A DNA stretch of 64,000 nt from Dryas octopetala (Eukaryota; Streptophyta; Magnoliopsida; Rosales; Rosaceae), in contig OY992832.1 in the NCBI GenBank assembly GCA_963921425.1, positions 31,825,475-31,889,474 on the forward strand. The letters are read 5' to 3'. Positions within the stretch are counted from its first letter, which is position 1. Every line of letters begins with the position of its first letter. Under the pieces are notes generated by a model. That model did not search any database, was not told the origin of the DNA, and saw only the letters and a list, made by a program, of their open reading frames with translations. Position numbers and translations under genes: made by a program. Shown piece after piece: positions 1 to 11,234 of this stretch.

Positions 1-3000
1 TTTCTAATGTGAACCCAACCTTGGGCTTTACCACTTCGTTGTCTTCTGTGATTTCAACTTCCTTTGGCTCTATTATTACATCTCCTGTTGTCACTCCACT
101 GCACCAAAATGGTCAGTTTGTTCCAACTATTTCCACTCCTCTCACTTCTCAAAATACTTGTATCAAACTCACCAAACACAACTATTTAGCATGGTGTGCC
201 CAAATGACACCCTTTATTAAGAGTCGTGGTCTCTGGGGCTATGTAGATGGTATTGTTAATCCTACATATGAAGAATGGATCAAGAATGATCAGGCTATCT
301 TAAGGTTTATCAGTAGCTCACTTACTGAGCCAATTCTTGGGAGTGTTGCGTTGAGCACATGTGCCTGTGATACTTGGACTGCCTTGGAGGCTAAATTTGC
401 ATCCACATCACAACATAGAATTCTTCAATTGAGGAATGAACTTCTACGTACTACAATAGGTGATTTGTCTATTTCTGAATATTTTGAGAAGATTAATCGT
501 ATTGCCAATTTGCTTTCTGTAGCAGGGAAACCAGTTAATGAAACTGAAATTGTCTCTATTATCATGGATAGAGTTGGTCCTTTGTATGAGAATTCTGTGA
601 GCTCAGCTCAAGCCCGCGACACACCTATCTCTTTGGATGGGCTTGAAGCACTTCTCATCACTGCTGAACGTCAGAGGCAAGGGTTGATCAACGAGCAATC
701 AGCCAAACATCAAGGAGGACGGAACAATCATGGTCGTGGAGGACGGAACAACCGTGGTCATGGTGGTTTCACTCATCCAGGTGGGTTTTCTAATCAACAT
801 CAAGGAGGATTTTCAAATTCGTCTCAGTCCTTTGGTGGTCAGACCCGTCCACCAACATTTACCACAAATTATGGTGGTAATCAAAACTCTCATGGTTCAT
901 CCTCACAGGCTGTTGGTGGTTAGAACTCTTCAAACCGATCCTCTAGTGTTCTTGGTGCTGCTCCACAACCTTCTGAACCTAATTTTGGACCTTCTAACTC
1001 CAATTTTGGGCGCATATAGTGTCAGATATGTAGCAAGCCTGGGCATTTTGCCATTAATTGCTACCAGTGCATGAATCATGCGTACAAAGGACGTGTTCCT
1101 ACACAAAAGCTTTCAGCCATGGTGGCTGCTTCTCCATATGGATAGGACTCTTCTCAGTGGCTGCTAGATACTGGAGCCAACACCCATATTACACGAGATC
1201 TTGGCAATATCCATTAACCACGTGATTTCCATGGTGATGTTATGGGAAGTGTTATGTCGGGTCAAGGTTTGCCTATTACCAACATTGGTTCCAAATCTTT
1301 TATTCGCGACTCCAAATCCTTTTCATTGTCAAATCTTCTTTATTCTCCTAATTCTACAACCAATATTCTTTATGTGTCTCAATTTTTGCAATATAACAAT
1401 TGTTATGTCTTATTGTTTTCTGATTCCTTTTTTGTTAAGGATCAACGTTCGGGGAAGATGCTTTTCCAAGGATCGAGTAGAGATGGGCTCTACCCAATCA
1501 CTCTACTGTCTTCATCTCCTCCTTTTCTTCAAGTTCATCATACCAATAAGATTAGCGGTGCAACCTGTCATGGGTGATTAGGACATCCGTCCTCTTCTAG
1601 TTTTCAACTTTTAAAGTCCATAATAAGTTTTAATAATGACAAGTTGCCAATATGTGGCTCTTGTTCCTTAGGAAAGTCAATTAAACTTCCTTTTGGTTAG
1701 TTTGATTTTGTTGCTTCTCATATGTTTGAACTTGTTCATTCGACAGCGGGGGCGGGGGGGGGGGGGGGGGTTGAATATATGAGTACACGTTTTCAAAAAA
1801 TTTTACAATGTCAGGGGATTTTTAATCGCATTTCATGCCCTCATCATCCTTAAAAAAACGGGGTGGTGGAGCGAAAGCATTGTCACCTCATTCACACTAC
1901 TTGCCCATGCCTCAATCCCACTAACTTATTGGGTTGATGCACTTGCTACATCTGTTTATCTTATCAATCCTACTCCTATTCTTTCCAATGTTTCACCATA
2001 TGAAAAACTCTTTAACAAATCTCCTAATTATAATTTTTTAAGAGTTTTTGGGTGCACTTGCTATCCTTATCTTCGTCCTTACAACAAAGAAAAATTTAGT
2101 TTTCGTTCTAAACAATGTGTGTTTCTTGGGTATCATATTCACTATAAAGGTTATCGTTGTTTAGACGTGTCTACAAGTCGTATTTATTTATCCCGTCATG
2201 TCATTTTTGATGAATCTTGTTTTCCTTTTCAATAATTACAGGTTTCTAAATCCCCTTAACATGAGATTACAGTTCCTACTCTTAGCTTTTCTGGTGAATC
2301 AGGTTCTTTGTCATCTGATCTCATTCCGGTTTCGTCTCTTCCTGTGCCTAGGACAACGCCTACACCTGCACTTGCAAGTACTGACGTGATTTTGCCTCTC
2401 CACCGTCTTTCACAGACGCAGTTCCCACTTCTCCTCCACACAGCCTCGCTGCCGTCCCTTCCACTTCACAATCTTCCCCACAATCCGCTGCATAGTCTTC
2501 TCCCACCATTTCTCCTTTATCCCTGTCGGACTCATCTTCTTCTTCTAGTCCAGTCACTGTTGTCTCGTCTCCACCCATGATTCTTAATCATCATCACATG
2601 GAGATTCGGGATAAACATGGCATTGTCAAGCCCAATCCCAAATGGGCTATGACTTCTTTATCTAACGCTATTGATGTTGAACCTAGTTCTTATGTGCAGG
2701 CTCAAAAGCATGAAGCTTGGTGAACAACTATGTAGCTTGAGTATGATGCTTTGCAGAAAGCTGGCATTTGGATTCTTGTTCCGTCATCACCCTCTATGAA
2801 TGTTCTCCCTAACAAATGGGTTTATCGGATTAAAAGGCGATCTGATGGGTCGATTGAACGTTATAAGGCTCGCCTAGTTGCCAATGGTTTTCATCAACAG
2901 GCTGGGCTTGATTATGAGGAGACTTTTAGTCCTGTGGTGAAACACTCTACCATACGTCTTGTTCTCGCTCTTGCTGTTTCCTTTCACTGGCCCATTCAAC

Positions 3001-4213
3001 AATTGGATGTGTAAAATGCCTTTTTGCATGGGTATTTATCTGAGGATGTTTACATGCAGCAACCTAAAGGTTTTGTTGATTCCTCTCAGCCTAATTTTGT
3101 GTGTAAACTTCAACAATCACTATATGGGCTCAAGCAGGCTCCACAGGCTTGGTTCTCTTGTTTTTCTGGTTATTTGGAGGAATTGGGTTTTGTCCCTTCT
3201 ACAGCCAATCCATCTTTATTTACTTATCACATTGTTTCCGTTACAATTTATTTATTAATTTATGTGGATGACATCCTTCTTACAGGAAACAATTCAGCTC
3301 ACATGGCATTTCTTGTCCAAGAACTTAGCCGTTTATTTTCTATGAAGGATCGGGGAGCATTGTATTTTTTTCTTGGTATTAAGGCCTCTCACTCTTTATC
3401 TGGCCTGTTTCTCAATCAACATAAGTATGCTTTAGATTTACTTGCTAAGATCGATATGTTGCACTGCAAATCTGTGTCTACACCTTCTACCACTCACCAG
3501 TTGAGCTCTCATGCTGGGGTTCTTCTTTCTGATCTGTTCCCTTATCGGAGTGTTGTTGGCGCACTTCAATACCTCACTATCACACGTCCCGATATCACCT
3601 ATACCGTCAATCAGGTGTGCCAGTTTCTTCATGCACCTACTGATCTTCATTGGGGTGCTGTCAAACACATTGTTCGGTATATTAAAGGAACAATTTATCA
3701 TGGTCTCTTCTATACTCCTGGATCTCTCCATCTTAATGCCTTTTGTGATGCGAACTATGCTGAAGATCCCGACGATCGTGTTTCCACAGGTGGCTATTGT
3801 ATGTATCTTGGGTCCAATCTTATTTTCTGGCAATCTAAGAAGCAAAGTGGAATTTCTCGCTCTAGCACTGAAGCCGAGTATCTGCAACTTGCATACACTG
3901 CTGCTGGCATTTCTTGGGTTCAGGATTTATTCCGGGATCTTCGCCTACCTTTTTCTCTTCCCTTCATCTGGTGTGATAATATTTCAGCATTATCTTTTGC
4001 TTCCAATCCTATTTTTCATTCCCGGACCAGACATGTTGAAGTTGACCACCATTATATTCGTGAAAAGGTGGTTCGCCATGAACTTGGTGTGCAGTATGTC
4101 TGCACTGCCGATCAGTTAGCTGACATCATGACTAAAGGCTTATCTTCTTCTCGTTTCCTTGAACTTGTCTCCAAACTTCTGGTGCGCTTGGCCCCGTTCA
4201 GTTTGCGGGGGGA
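1..4213 (+). mobile_element. Ty1/copia retrotransposon, internal region (broken, left end outside window)
   Basis: A copia-type gag-pol region reads left to right. The gag domain lies at about 9-920. A zinc knuckle (CQICSKPGHF) follows near 1020-1070, a protease motif (WLLDTGANTHI) near 1160-1200, the GAG-pre-integrase and integrase region at about 1480-2240, reverse transcriptase at about 2640-3500 (YVDDILLTGN near 3260) and RNase H at about 3730-4190 (STEAEYLQLA, HSRTRHVEVDHHYIRE). The domain order, with integrase before reverse transcriptase, is that of Ty1/copia. The element is broken, with several breaks across gag-pol, and contains a long G run near 1750. The polypurine tract just before the 3' LTR is visible. 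The 5' LTR is not in the window. Confidence 0.95.
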
Positions 4214-4488
4214 TGATAAACACCAAGATTCACGGTCATCACAATTAGCCAAAACTTCAACCCCATTTCATTCCACCGCGATTTCCTCTCATCAGACTTA
4301 ATTCCTTTCCATGACTTTTCTTATATGTATTTCCTAGTGAATCAAGGGTGTTTAATGTGTATGATTCTTAGGGTAGGTAAGATTGATTGTGTCATTATTG
4401 TAAGATTATTCTCTGTGTGTAAACTTGTATATAATCAATACAATTCACCTCAGTATGTTTATATGAGGAAACCATAATCCTTTCAACA
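4214..4488 (+). repeat. 3' LTR of the copia element
   Basis: The LTR starts TGATAAACACC right after a G-rich polypurine tract and ends TTTCAACA, so it has the usual TG...CA ends and is about 275 bp long. Near its end it carries the AT-rich TATATAATCAATACAATTC stretch typical of short copia LTRs. Its 5' partner would lie left of the window, so age and target duplication cannot be read. Confidence 0.8.
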
Positions 4489-5394
4489 GTAACCAAGCGT
4501 GAGAGAGTGAGAGTTTTATTTCTTTTATGTCTTTTATTTATTTTGTGTAGTACCTTATTTTTATAGTTAATTAAGTTATTTATTATTTCCTTGCTCCTTC
4601 AATTAGATGTTCTTTTATTTTCTTGCTTTCCTTTTATTTTATTTCTTATATTTTATTTTATGGGTATGAAACTCACATGGTGGGTTTCTAACCTCCTCAT
4701 CAAGGTTGAGGAGGAAACACTACTATGAGATGACCCACTAGTTATTTATTTAGCATTTCCCTCTATGTGCTTAACTTAGATTTAATAAATATCATTTGTC
4801 GGAAAAATGGTTTCTTTCACCCATTATGCCATGCATATTGGGTAGTTAGAGCCTACTCCTACAATATGCTTGATTTTGTAGTTTTTATAAGCAATCCCTT
4901 TGATTCCTTGTTGTTGCCTTATATTTGGTTTCATATGGAATGCTTAGAAGTTGTACATCCCTAAGCTAGACAATGATATACCTAAAGATATAATTTTTGT
5001 GCTTAAAATATAAAAATATTTGGAGAGAGCATCAAGTTAATTCTTTGGTGCTCTCTTTGGGAAATTGTTAGATAAATGCTTTAGGTTGTCATATAATGGT
5101 GTGGAATCCAAGACCTTGGTTTCTACTATTGTCTAAATTCCTACACCTTTCTCACTTATATTTAATTTTGCACTTTAGTTTCTTGCTTTTATTTTCCTTT
5201 TTGTTTTAGTTACCTCAAAAATCAACCAAAAATCTCTTGAGCTAGGTGTTAGATTTAAATTGATTTAGAGTTTTAAATTAGTCCATCCCTATAAACACTT
5301 CATTCGGTTCGACTTCGTCTTTTGTACGAACTTTACTATAAAGACTCGTATACTTACGAGAAAAATAATCAAATAAAATTTACAACACTAATAC
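4489..5394. other. intergenic, no gene recognised
   Basis: AT-rich DNA without a supported gene, RNA gene or repeat. The longest open stretch (4767-4964) has no recognisable domain and no coding-like composition. Confidence 0.6.
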
Positions 5395-5819
5395 TTCACT
5401 TAAGCCTCAATTAAGAGTCTTCCGTCAAATCTGTTACACTTTCTATCAAAAATTGATCACGTATCATGCATGTGATCAATTTTTAAAGACAAAATTAACA
5501 TTTCTCACTATTAAAATATTTATAAAAATAAATCTAAAAGAAAAATATTAATAAAAAATGAAAAAAACTAACTAAAAGAAGAAAAATAACAAAATTAGAA
5601 ACAAACTAAAAATAAAAATAAAAATAAAAATGGGAAGAGCAGACCCTCCCTCCTCCACCCTAAGCCTTGCCCCACCCAAACCCAGCCCCCTCCCCCCACC
5701 CAGCCTAGCCCTGTCGCACCCCCTCCCCTCCCCACCCACCCTAGCCCCAGCCCCGCCTCCATCGCAAGCCCACCCATCCCCAGCCCCGCCTTGTCGAAGC
5801 CACCGATTTGGAACACCAG

Positions 5820-5882
<63 letters not shown>

Positions 5883-6104
5883 GGCCAGCGCGGGGAGCCT
5901 GCCGAAGTGAGGGAGGTCGGGGTGGGGGGCTGCCGGAGTAAGGGAGGGAGAGGATATGCATATTTTTTATTCTATTTTTTAATAATTAATTTTATAAATT
6001 TTATAAATATTTTTTAATAGTGAGTGAAGTGACAATTTTACCTTTAAAACTAACGGACGTTTGCATTAAATTGACGGAAGACCCTTATTTGACCCTTAAG
6101 TGAA
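5395..6104. mobile_element. non-autonomous inverted-repeat element with C-rich core
   Basis: The left end (TTCACTTAAG...CTTCCGTCAA, 5395-5428) is mirrored by the right end (TTGACGGAAG...CTTAAGTGAA, ending 6104) with few mismatches over about 34 bp. Weaker mirror similarity continues inward for about 150 bp. The core is unusual: a strongly C-rich stretch of CCCAGCCCC type (about 5640-5800), then an AG microsatellite and a G-rich stretch. A perfect 13-bp-arm hairpin sits in the left arm (5448-5484). There is no coding region, so it would depend on a transposase elsewhere. Superfamily is not assigned because no clear target duplication is visible. Confidence 0.7.
5822..5879 (+). repeat. (AG)29 microsatellite
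   Basis: An uninterrupted AG dinucleotide run of 58 bp inside the inverted-repeat element. It produces spurious Arg-Glu open frames. Confidence 0.97.
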
Positions 6105-6570
6105 TTTTTTGTCCTAACAAATGCATTTTTGAAGTGGGAGTCCTGATTTGACTCCGAAACACAAGTTGGAGTCTTTTTCCTCAAATTATCCCTTCCTGCA
6201 TATCTCAACATATGTGGATAAATTTGGACTCCAAAGATTTAATTATCTCTGCTTTTTACTGAAGTGAAAAAAAAAAATTAAATGAGCACTCCAAATAGGT
6301 TCTCCCTTATTACATACCGTGTAAGCCTTATCAATTCAAATGCAGAAATTGGTAGAGAAAAACATTATAAATGCCCTGACTTGCAGATAAAACATTTGAG
6401 GAAAAAGAGATGCATAACCAAAGATGATTCTAGATCAGGAACAGGGAATGCTAACACAATGCAAGATAAAAATCCAAGCCAACAAATAACAAATAGATGA
6501 AATAATCAAAGGTAAAATGACTTAAGCTCAACTATTAAAAAAAAAACAGATATCGATCACAGTTGAAGTC
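6105..6570. other. intergenic, no gene recognised
   Basis: Non-coding DNA between the inverted-repeat element and the CACTA remnant. Nothing else is recognised. Confidence 0.6.
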
Positions 6571-6825
6571 TTAGCTTTGTGTTGAACTTTTTGCAAAAAC
6601 TACAAACTCAGCAGGCCATGCAACTGTAGAACTCACTGCATCTTCTATGTATGTCATGTTAGAGGTAGGCCGCCACAAGAAAGTCTCATACTTTTTCACA
6701 ACATCCACCCACACCCTCATTGCATTTGGCCCAATTGGTACAAAATGAACAAGAGCTTTCGGATCACTTGATGACCAACGACCTTCAGAAATTACCTCTC
6801 CTGAACCCATCCAGTCAAGCAACAA
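6571..6825 (-). pseudogene. CACTA (En/Spm-type) accessory protein, C-terminal remnant (DUF8039-like)
   Basis: The minus-strand frame of 84 residues reads LLDWMGSGEVISEGRWSS, then ALVHFVPIGPNAMRVWVD, FLWRPTSN and TVAWPAEFVVF before its stop. This resembles the C-terminal domain that plant genomes often annotate as 'transposase, Ptta/En/Spm, plant' or DUF8039, found in the second gene of CACTA elements. Only this last exon-sized piece is present; no transposase catalytic domain or N-terminal part is visible upstream, and an A/T run abuts its 5' side. A CACTA-like terminus at 8284-8482 may be the other end of the same decayed element. Identification rests on recalled family sequence, not a search. 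Confidence 0.6.
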
Positions 6826-8219
6826 GCACTTTTTTTTTTTTTTTAAATTTGAATTTGAATTTGAGCTGCCACTCTATATATTCATGAAATTAATGGAATA
6901 ATTTACTCAACTCTAGAAGTGTTTGAAATTAGATACATAATTTCAGTCAATACCACAGTTGCAAATTAAGTATAAATATTTGAAGGAGACATTAATTTAG
7001 TACCTTTTCCGCAATATGGATCTCTGAAACTGCCTCATTTGGCAAATTACCCTGTGAAAGACATCCTAAATTGTTTTCTCTTATTACCAGTTGTGCAAAG
7101 GAGTTTGAACAGGATTATGATGCGAAATTGAACTCTCATGCATAGCACTCAAATTTTGAAAGTAGAATAAACTTAAAAGTAATTACAAACTGCAAGTAAT
7201 CCTCTTAGTTCGAAAGCCTTGGCTTATCCAAACGGAAAGTCTGTAACCTTATGGAGATTAAAATAAACAAAAAAATATAAATTAACAGAATCACACAAAA
7301 AATTAGAAAAGAAAACTACAATAATAAACAGAACATTTAACAGAGGTTGATGAATTAGGAAATACGTACAATAAAATGAACAGAACAATGACATACCCCA
7401 GAAACCAAATCTAAAAGGGTGATCATTTCAAACAGACAAAATGCATTGCGCACTCCAACTTTGTCAATTCGTTTCCAAACTTCACAGGAAATATTTAGAC
7501 TGATATTAGACAGTTTAAGTGGATTGAATTTAATGTGGAATGAAGAAAGAAATTAATGTTTTAGCGTAAAGCAAACTTGAATTAAACAGAACAACCAAAA
7601 TGAAGATGCACCTAAATCACTCCGTCATTCATGCATGATGTTGTTACCAGTATTCATTGCTAGCTCATGGGACATAATGTACCTCAGAGCATGCATGCAT
7701 ATGGTGGTGTATGGTGATCACTAATAAAGACTATAACAAACACTATAGGATATCGTACCAGGGAGAGTTAAAACAAGCTCTAAATTGGTACGAGACTCAA
7801 AATTAAAAACTCACCATAATTAAAGAACCAAACTAAAAGAAAGCTTCATTATACATACAATTAACCTTTGCCATTTTAGTTTGCACAAGAATTAATGCTC
7901 CTCACATGCTTTAGAGCTAAGCCTAATGTCCATATATGTGTACCATAGGCCCATAAAACTGATCAAGTGCTTAAAACACTGCTACCCATTACACCAATTA
8001 ATGGATTTTACACTTTAGGTTCTGAATCTGAGAAATGAGAGATGGCTAGCTAGAAGAATCTACGGAAATGTGAAATTCAAAAGAAAAAAGAGACGGAGCT
8101 ATCCAATCGACTCAAGCAAAATCGGAGTACAAGATCTTCTAAACGAGAAAAGAGAGAGTAAATGGCTTATACGTACAGTTTGTTCAGCGCAGTTGATCGA
8201 TGAGCTCCAGATTTTGAAA

Positions 8220-8266
<47 letters not shown>

Positions 8267-8283
8267 GAGGGTGTTGTCGATCT
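6826..8283. other. non-coding stretch, perhaps interior of the decayed CACTA element
   Basis: No coding exon could be supported. A (GA)20 microsatellite lies at 8225-8264. On the minus strand the DNA around 8030-8280 looks like a CT-rich 5' leader, but no convincing open frame follows it. Confidence 0.5.
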
Positions 8284-8482
8284 GAGAGCTGCTTTTGAAC
8301 GAATATTTTTTTTCTTTTGTTATCTAGCATTTAAAATGAGTAGATATATCTAATAGTTAATAGTTGTAAATATAATTGTCTATGAAAATGCTATAGTTAT
8401 ATAGGATACTATAGCGTTTTTAATAAAATGTTATAATAGGTTATTTTATTAATTAATGCTATAAAAAGCATTTTTTGTAGTA
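8284..8482 (-). mobile_element. possible CACTA terminus with subterminal repeats
   Basis: The stretch ends GCATTTTTTGTAGTAG, close to the reverse complement of the plant CACTA end CACTACAAAAAA with a change in the outermost bases. Short related words (GCTATAGTTATATAGG, ACTATAGCGTTTTTAAT, TGCTATAAAAAGC) repeat just inside, as subterminal repeats do in this superfamily. The opposite end was not located. Confidence 0.4.
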
Positions 8483-8884
8483 GGGGTTAGTAATTAAGTG
8501 CAACTAAAGGTGGGGATATGTGAATTAACTCTATTATTAATTGGGGGATTTATAACTATTTACTAAAATAAATAACAAAAGTTAAAAGAGTATCAAGGTT
8601 GATTCACACAGAATTTCACGTGTTCCATGCTACTCGAGTCAGAACGTAAGCTAGTGATGCTTTCTGCTACTGGACTCTCGCCATCTAGGATGTGGGACTT
8701 CACCGCGTCGCCTAGTAGCACAATCGCTATTAATTTAGGCCTAATCATAATTATAATTTTCTATATATTTTACAGAAAGAGGGATGCAGTTATTGAGCTG
8801 CTTGGGCTAAGCCCATGTAAATTTTATTTTTACAAGTTTTTCTAGATAACAGCCTATTCTAAATTATTTTTTTTTCTCACACGT
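8483..8884. other. intergenic, no gene recognised
   Basis: Open frame 8627-8845 has no recognisable domain. Nothing else is seen before the segmental duplication starts. Confidence 0.55.
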
Positions 8885-9527
8885 AACAGGGACGGATGCA
8901 GCTATTGTACTAAGCCTTAAACCTTAAACGGTACCCCAACACATCCAAATCTATATTAGTTTGAAAACTTTAATCCGTCCCTGATTTTACACATATTTAA
9001 TTTTTTTTGTGTGTTCATTATACTACAAGTTAGACGTTTATAGCTCCCAAATTAGTATTTCTAAAACCCAGTCCCAGATCTAGTTAATCCTGGGCTTACA
9101 CAGGAGATTGCAATTAATAATTTCATCAATAAGGATAAAGTAATCTAAGAGACACCATAAGCAATGCAACGGTATCCGCTAACAAAAAATAGGAAGAATA
9201 ATATGGAGAAAATTCAATCAAATACTTTATGCAACTATAGTGCTGAAAAGTGAAAATTGGAATTGCGTAACTCTGAAGCAACATAACATAAAGAAGCCGG
9301 CCACATCCACCAAATACTCCAGAGGCCTATAATGACATGGCGACTGACCATTGGGAGACTCAAGACTCGTTGAAAGTGATACAAAAGTTATATGTCCTGT
9401 GGGTTTGTCAGCCAAAAGGGAAACTGAGATTGGAAAAAATGCAACCAACCGACCCCAAACCCTAAACGCGTGAGCTACAAAGAATTTATAAACTTGGACC
9501 AATTAAAAAGAAAGAAATAAATAAATT

Positions 9528-10391
9528 AGGGTTAATTATAATTATATACTTCAATTATACACTATTTTTCAACTTGGTATCTCAAATTTAAAAAATTGCA
9601 TTAAGGTACCTTCGTTAGTCTGGTCATCAAAAAGGCCGTTATCTGAGGACGTGACACACCACTAAAGGCTTCATTTCAATTTAGTACCTCAATTTTACCA
9701 TTTTTTCAAGTTCATACCTTAAAGTTCAAAAACTTATAAATAAATAAATATTTTTCAATTTTTATCTCAACTTCATTCTAACTTTTGACCCATCAAATCT
9801 CCACCAAAATCATCAATCTTATACTCATTTTGAAACTATGAATCTCATCTTTACAACCATATAAAAATCATGCAAAAAGAAATTATGAAACCCGAGATAA
9901 TTGGTCACAAAGTAGGCTACCCGAAACTGCCAAATTTTCCAAACAAATTGGCAATTTCGGGTAGCCTAATTTGTGACTACTTATCTCGCATTTCATAACT
10001 CATTTTTGAATTATTTATATATGGTTGTAAAGAGGAGATTCATAGCTTCAAAATTAATATAAGATTGTTGATTTTGGTGAAGATTTGATGGGTCAAAATT
10101 GGGGTGAAGTTGAGATAAAAGCTTGAAAACATTTATTTATTTGCAAGTTTTTTAACTTTAGGTATGAACTTGAAAAACATGGTAAAATTAAGGTATTAAA
10201 TTGAAATGAAACCTTTTAGTAGTGTGTCACGTCATTAGATAACGGTCTTTTTGACGGTCAGACTAACGGAGGTACCTAATATATATTAATTGACACGATT
10301 TCAGAGTTGATGTACTTTAATGCAACTTTTTGAACTTGAGGTACCAAGTTGAAAAGTGATGTATAATTGAGGTATATAATTGTAATTTACC
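9528..10391. mobile_element. giant foldback (near-complete inverted repeat) element
   Basis: Almost the whole 864 bp is one inverted repeat. The left arm (GGGTTAATTATAATTATA...) is mirrored by the right arm (...TATAATTGTAATTTACCC), and the mirror holds through the arms to a centre near 9945, where AGGCTACCCGAAACTGCC faces GGCAATTTCGGGTAGCCT. Arms are about 430 bp. It sits about 600-1450 bp upstream of the 5'-UTR exon of pump-like copy 1 and is absent from the matching place before copy 2. It has no coding region. The end sequences resemble those of the element at 52394-53521. Confidence 0.85.
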
Positions 10392-10985
10392 CAAGAAATT
10401 ATATATAAAAGGCGATAAACACACACAAATGCAGACCCTCGATCATATCCAATCACGTAGTCACCAAACATAGAAAAGAAAGAAATTCAAGGAAAAGAAG
10501 TCGTCGATTGTTTTCATGCATGCATAATATATCAGAAACCTAGCTTCCTGGCTGGTTCCTAGGCTGGTTCCTCCTAGGGATCAATATTTTCTATTCTCGT
10601 TGATTGTATATATATAGTATAATTATAGTCAGACTAAAAAACAAATATAGTATAATCGTTGACTTGCCGTTTTTAGTTAAAACAGGCGAATTTTTTATTC
10701 TTATTCTAATTTCCATTCCACTGAATAATATGCACTTGTACTACCCTAACTGGTCCTACCAAATCGATGATTCATGATTCATGATTCATGATTCGATGTG
10801 GTCCCTTATATATAGGACGACTCGATTAGATGATATAATAAGAATTTAATTTCAATTTTCAAACAATATATAGCTAGAAAATGGAAGATGACAATTCTGG
10901 CCGAATTAACAGTGACAAGTTTGACCAGAACCTTCGGTGAAGCTTCTCCATTCCTTTTCCATATATATATGTAGAGACTTTTGCT
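10392..10985 (+). promoter_or_regulatory. promoter region of pump-like copy 1
   Basis: A TATA-like run CATATATATAT lies at about 10960-10970, and the same context (ATATATGTAGAGAC) is kept before copy 2. A W-box-type TTGACC at 10921-10926 sits in a block (TTTGACCAGAACCTTC) also conserved upstream of copy 2, and a second TTGACT site near 10659 is conserved too. W-boxes are bound by WRKY factors; regulation by them here is inference. Confidence 0.5.
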
Positions 10986-11234
10986 TTATTTTGCCTCCTT
11001 ATTTCATTACACTATCTGGTCGGAGCTTGCTAGCTAGCCTAGGCATATCAACATCAACTCAAAGCCACCGGCCGGTCCCATAAAGCTGCAGGTATAGATA
11101 TAGAACTGAATGTCATATGCAAATTATGCCATGCATGATGCATATATATAATTTATTCCTGTTTCTTTTTTGTTGAACTGATCGGAGATATATGAACTGC
11201 ACTTGCAGGGTTGAAGAACCCGATCGATCCTTCG
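10986..11234 (+). other. 5' UTR of pump-like copy 1, with a short leader intron
   Basis: A non-coding first exon ends at CTGCAG|GTATAG (11091), followed by an intron from 11092 to 11208 ending TTGCAG, then 26 bases of leader before the ATG pair at 11235/11238. The same leader intron (86 bp) is found before copy 2. The transcription start is estimated from the TATA position. Confidence 0.6.

Noticed and set aside
2256-2580. Extra open frames on both strands near 2.3-2.6 kb
   Set aside because: They overlap the variable region between integrase and reverse transcriptase of the copia element.
5572-6017. Open frames with Arg-Glu or Ser-Leu runs
   Set aside because: They come from the AG microsatellite and C-rich core of the inverted-repeat element.
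8070-8285. 71-codon frame ending in Arg-Glu repeats
   Set aside because: Its second half is the GA microsatellite and its first half has no recognisable similarity.
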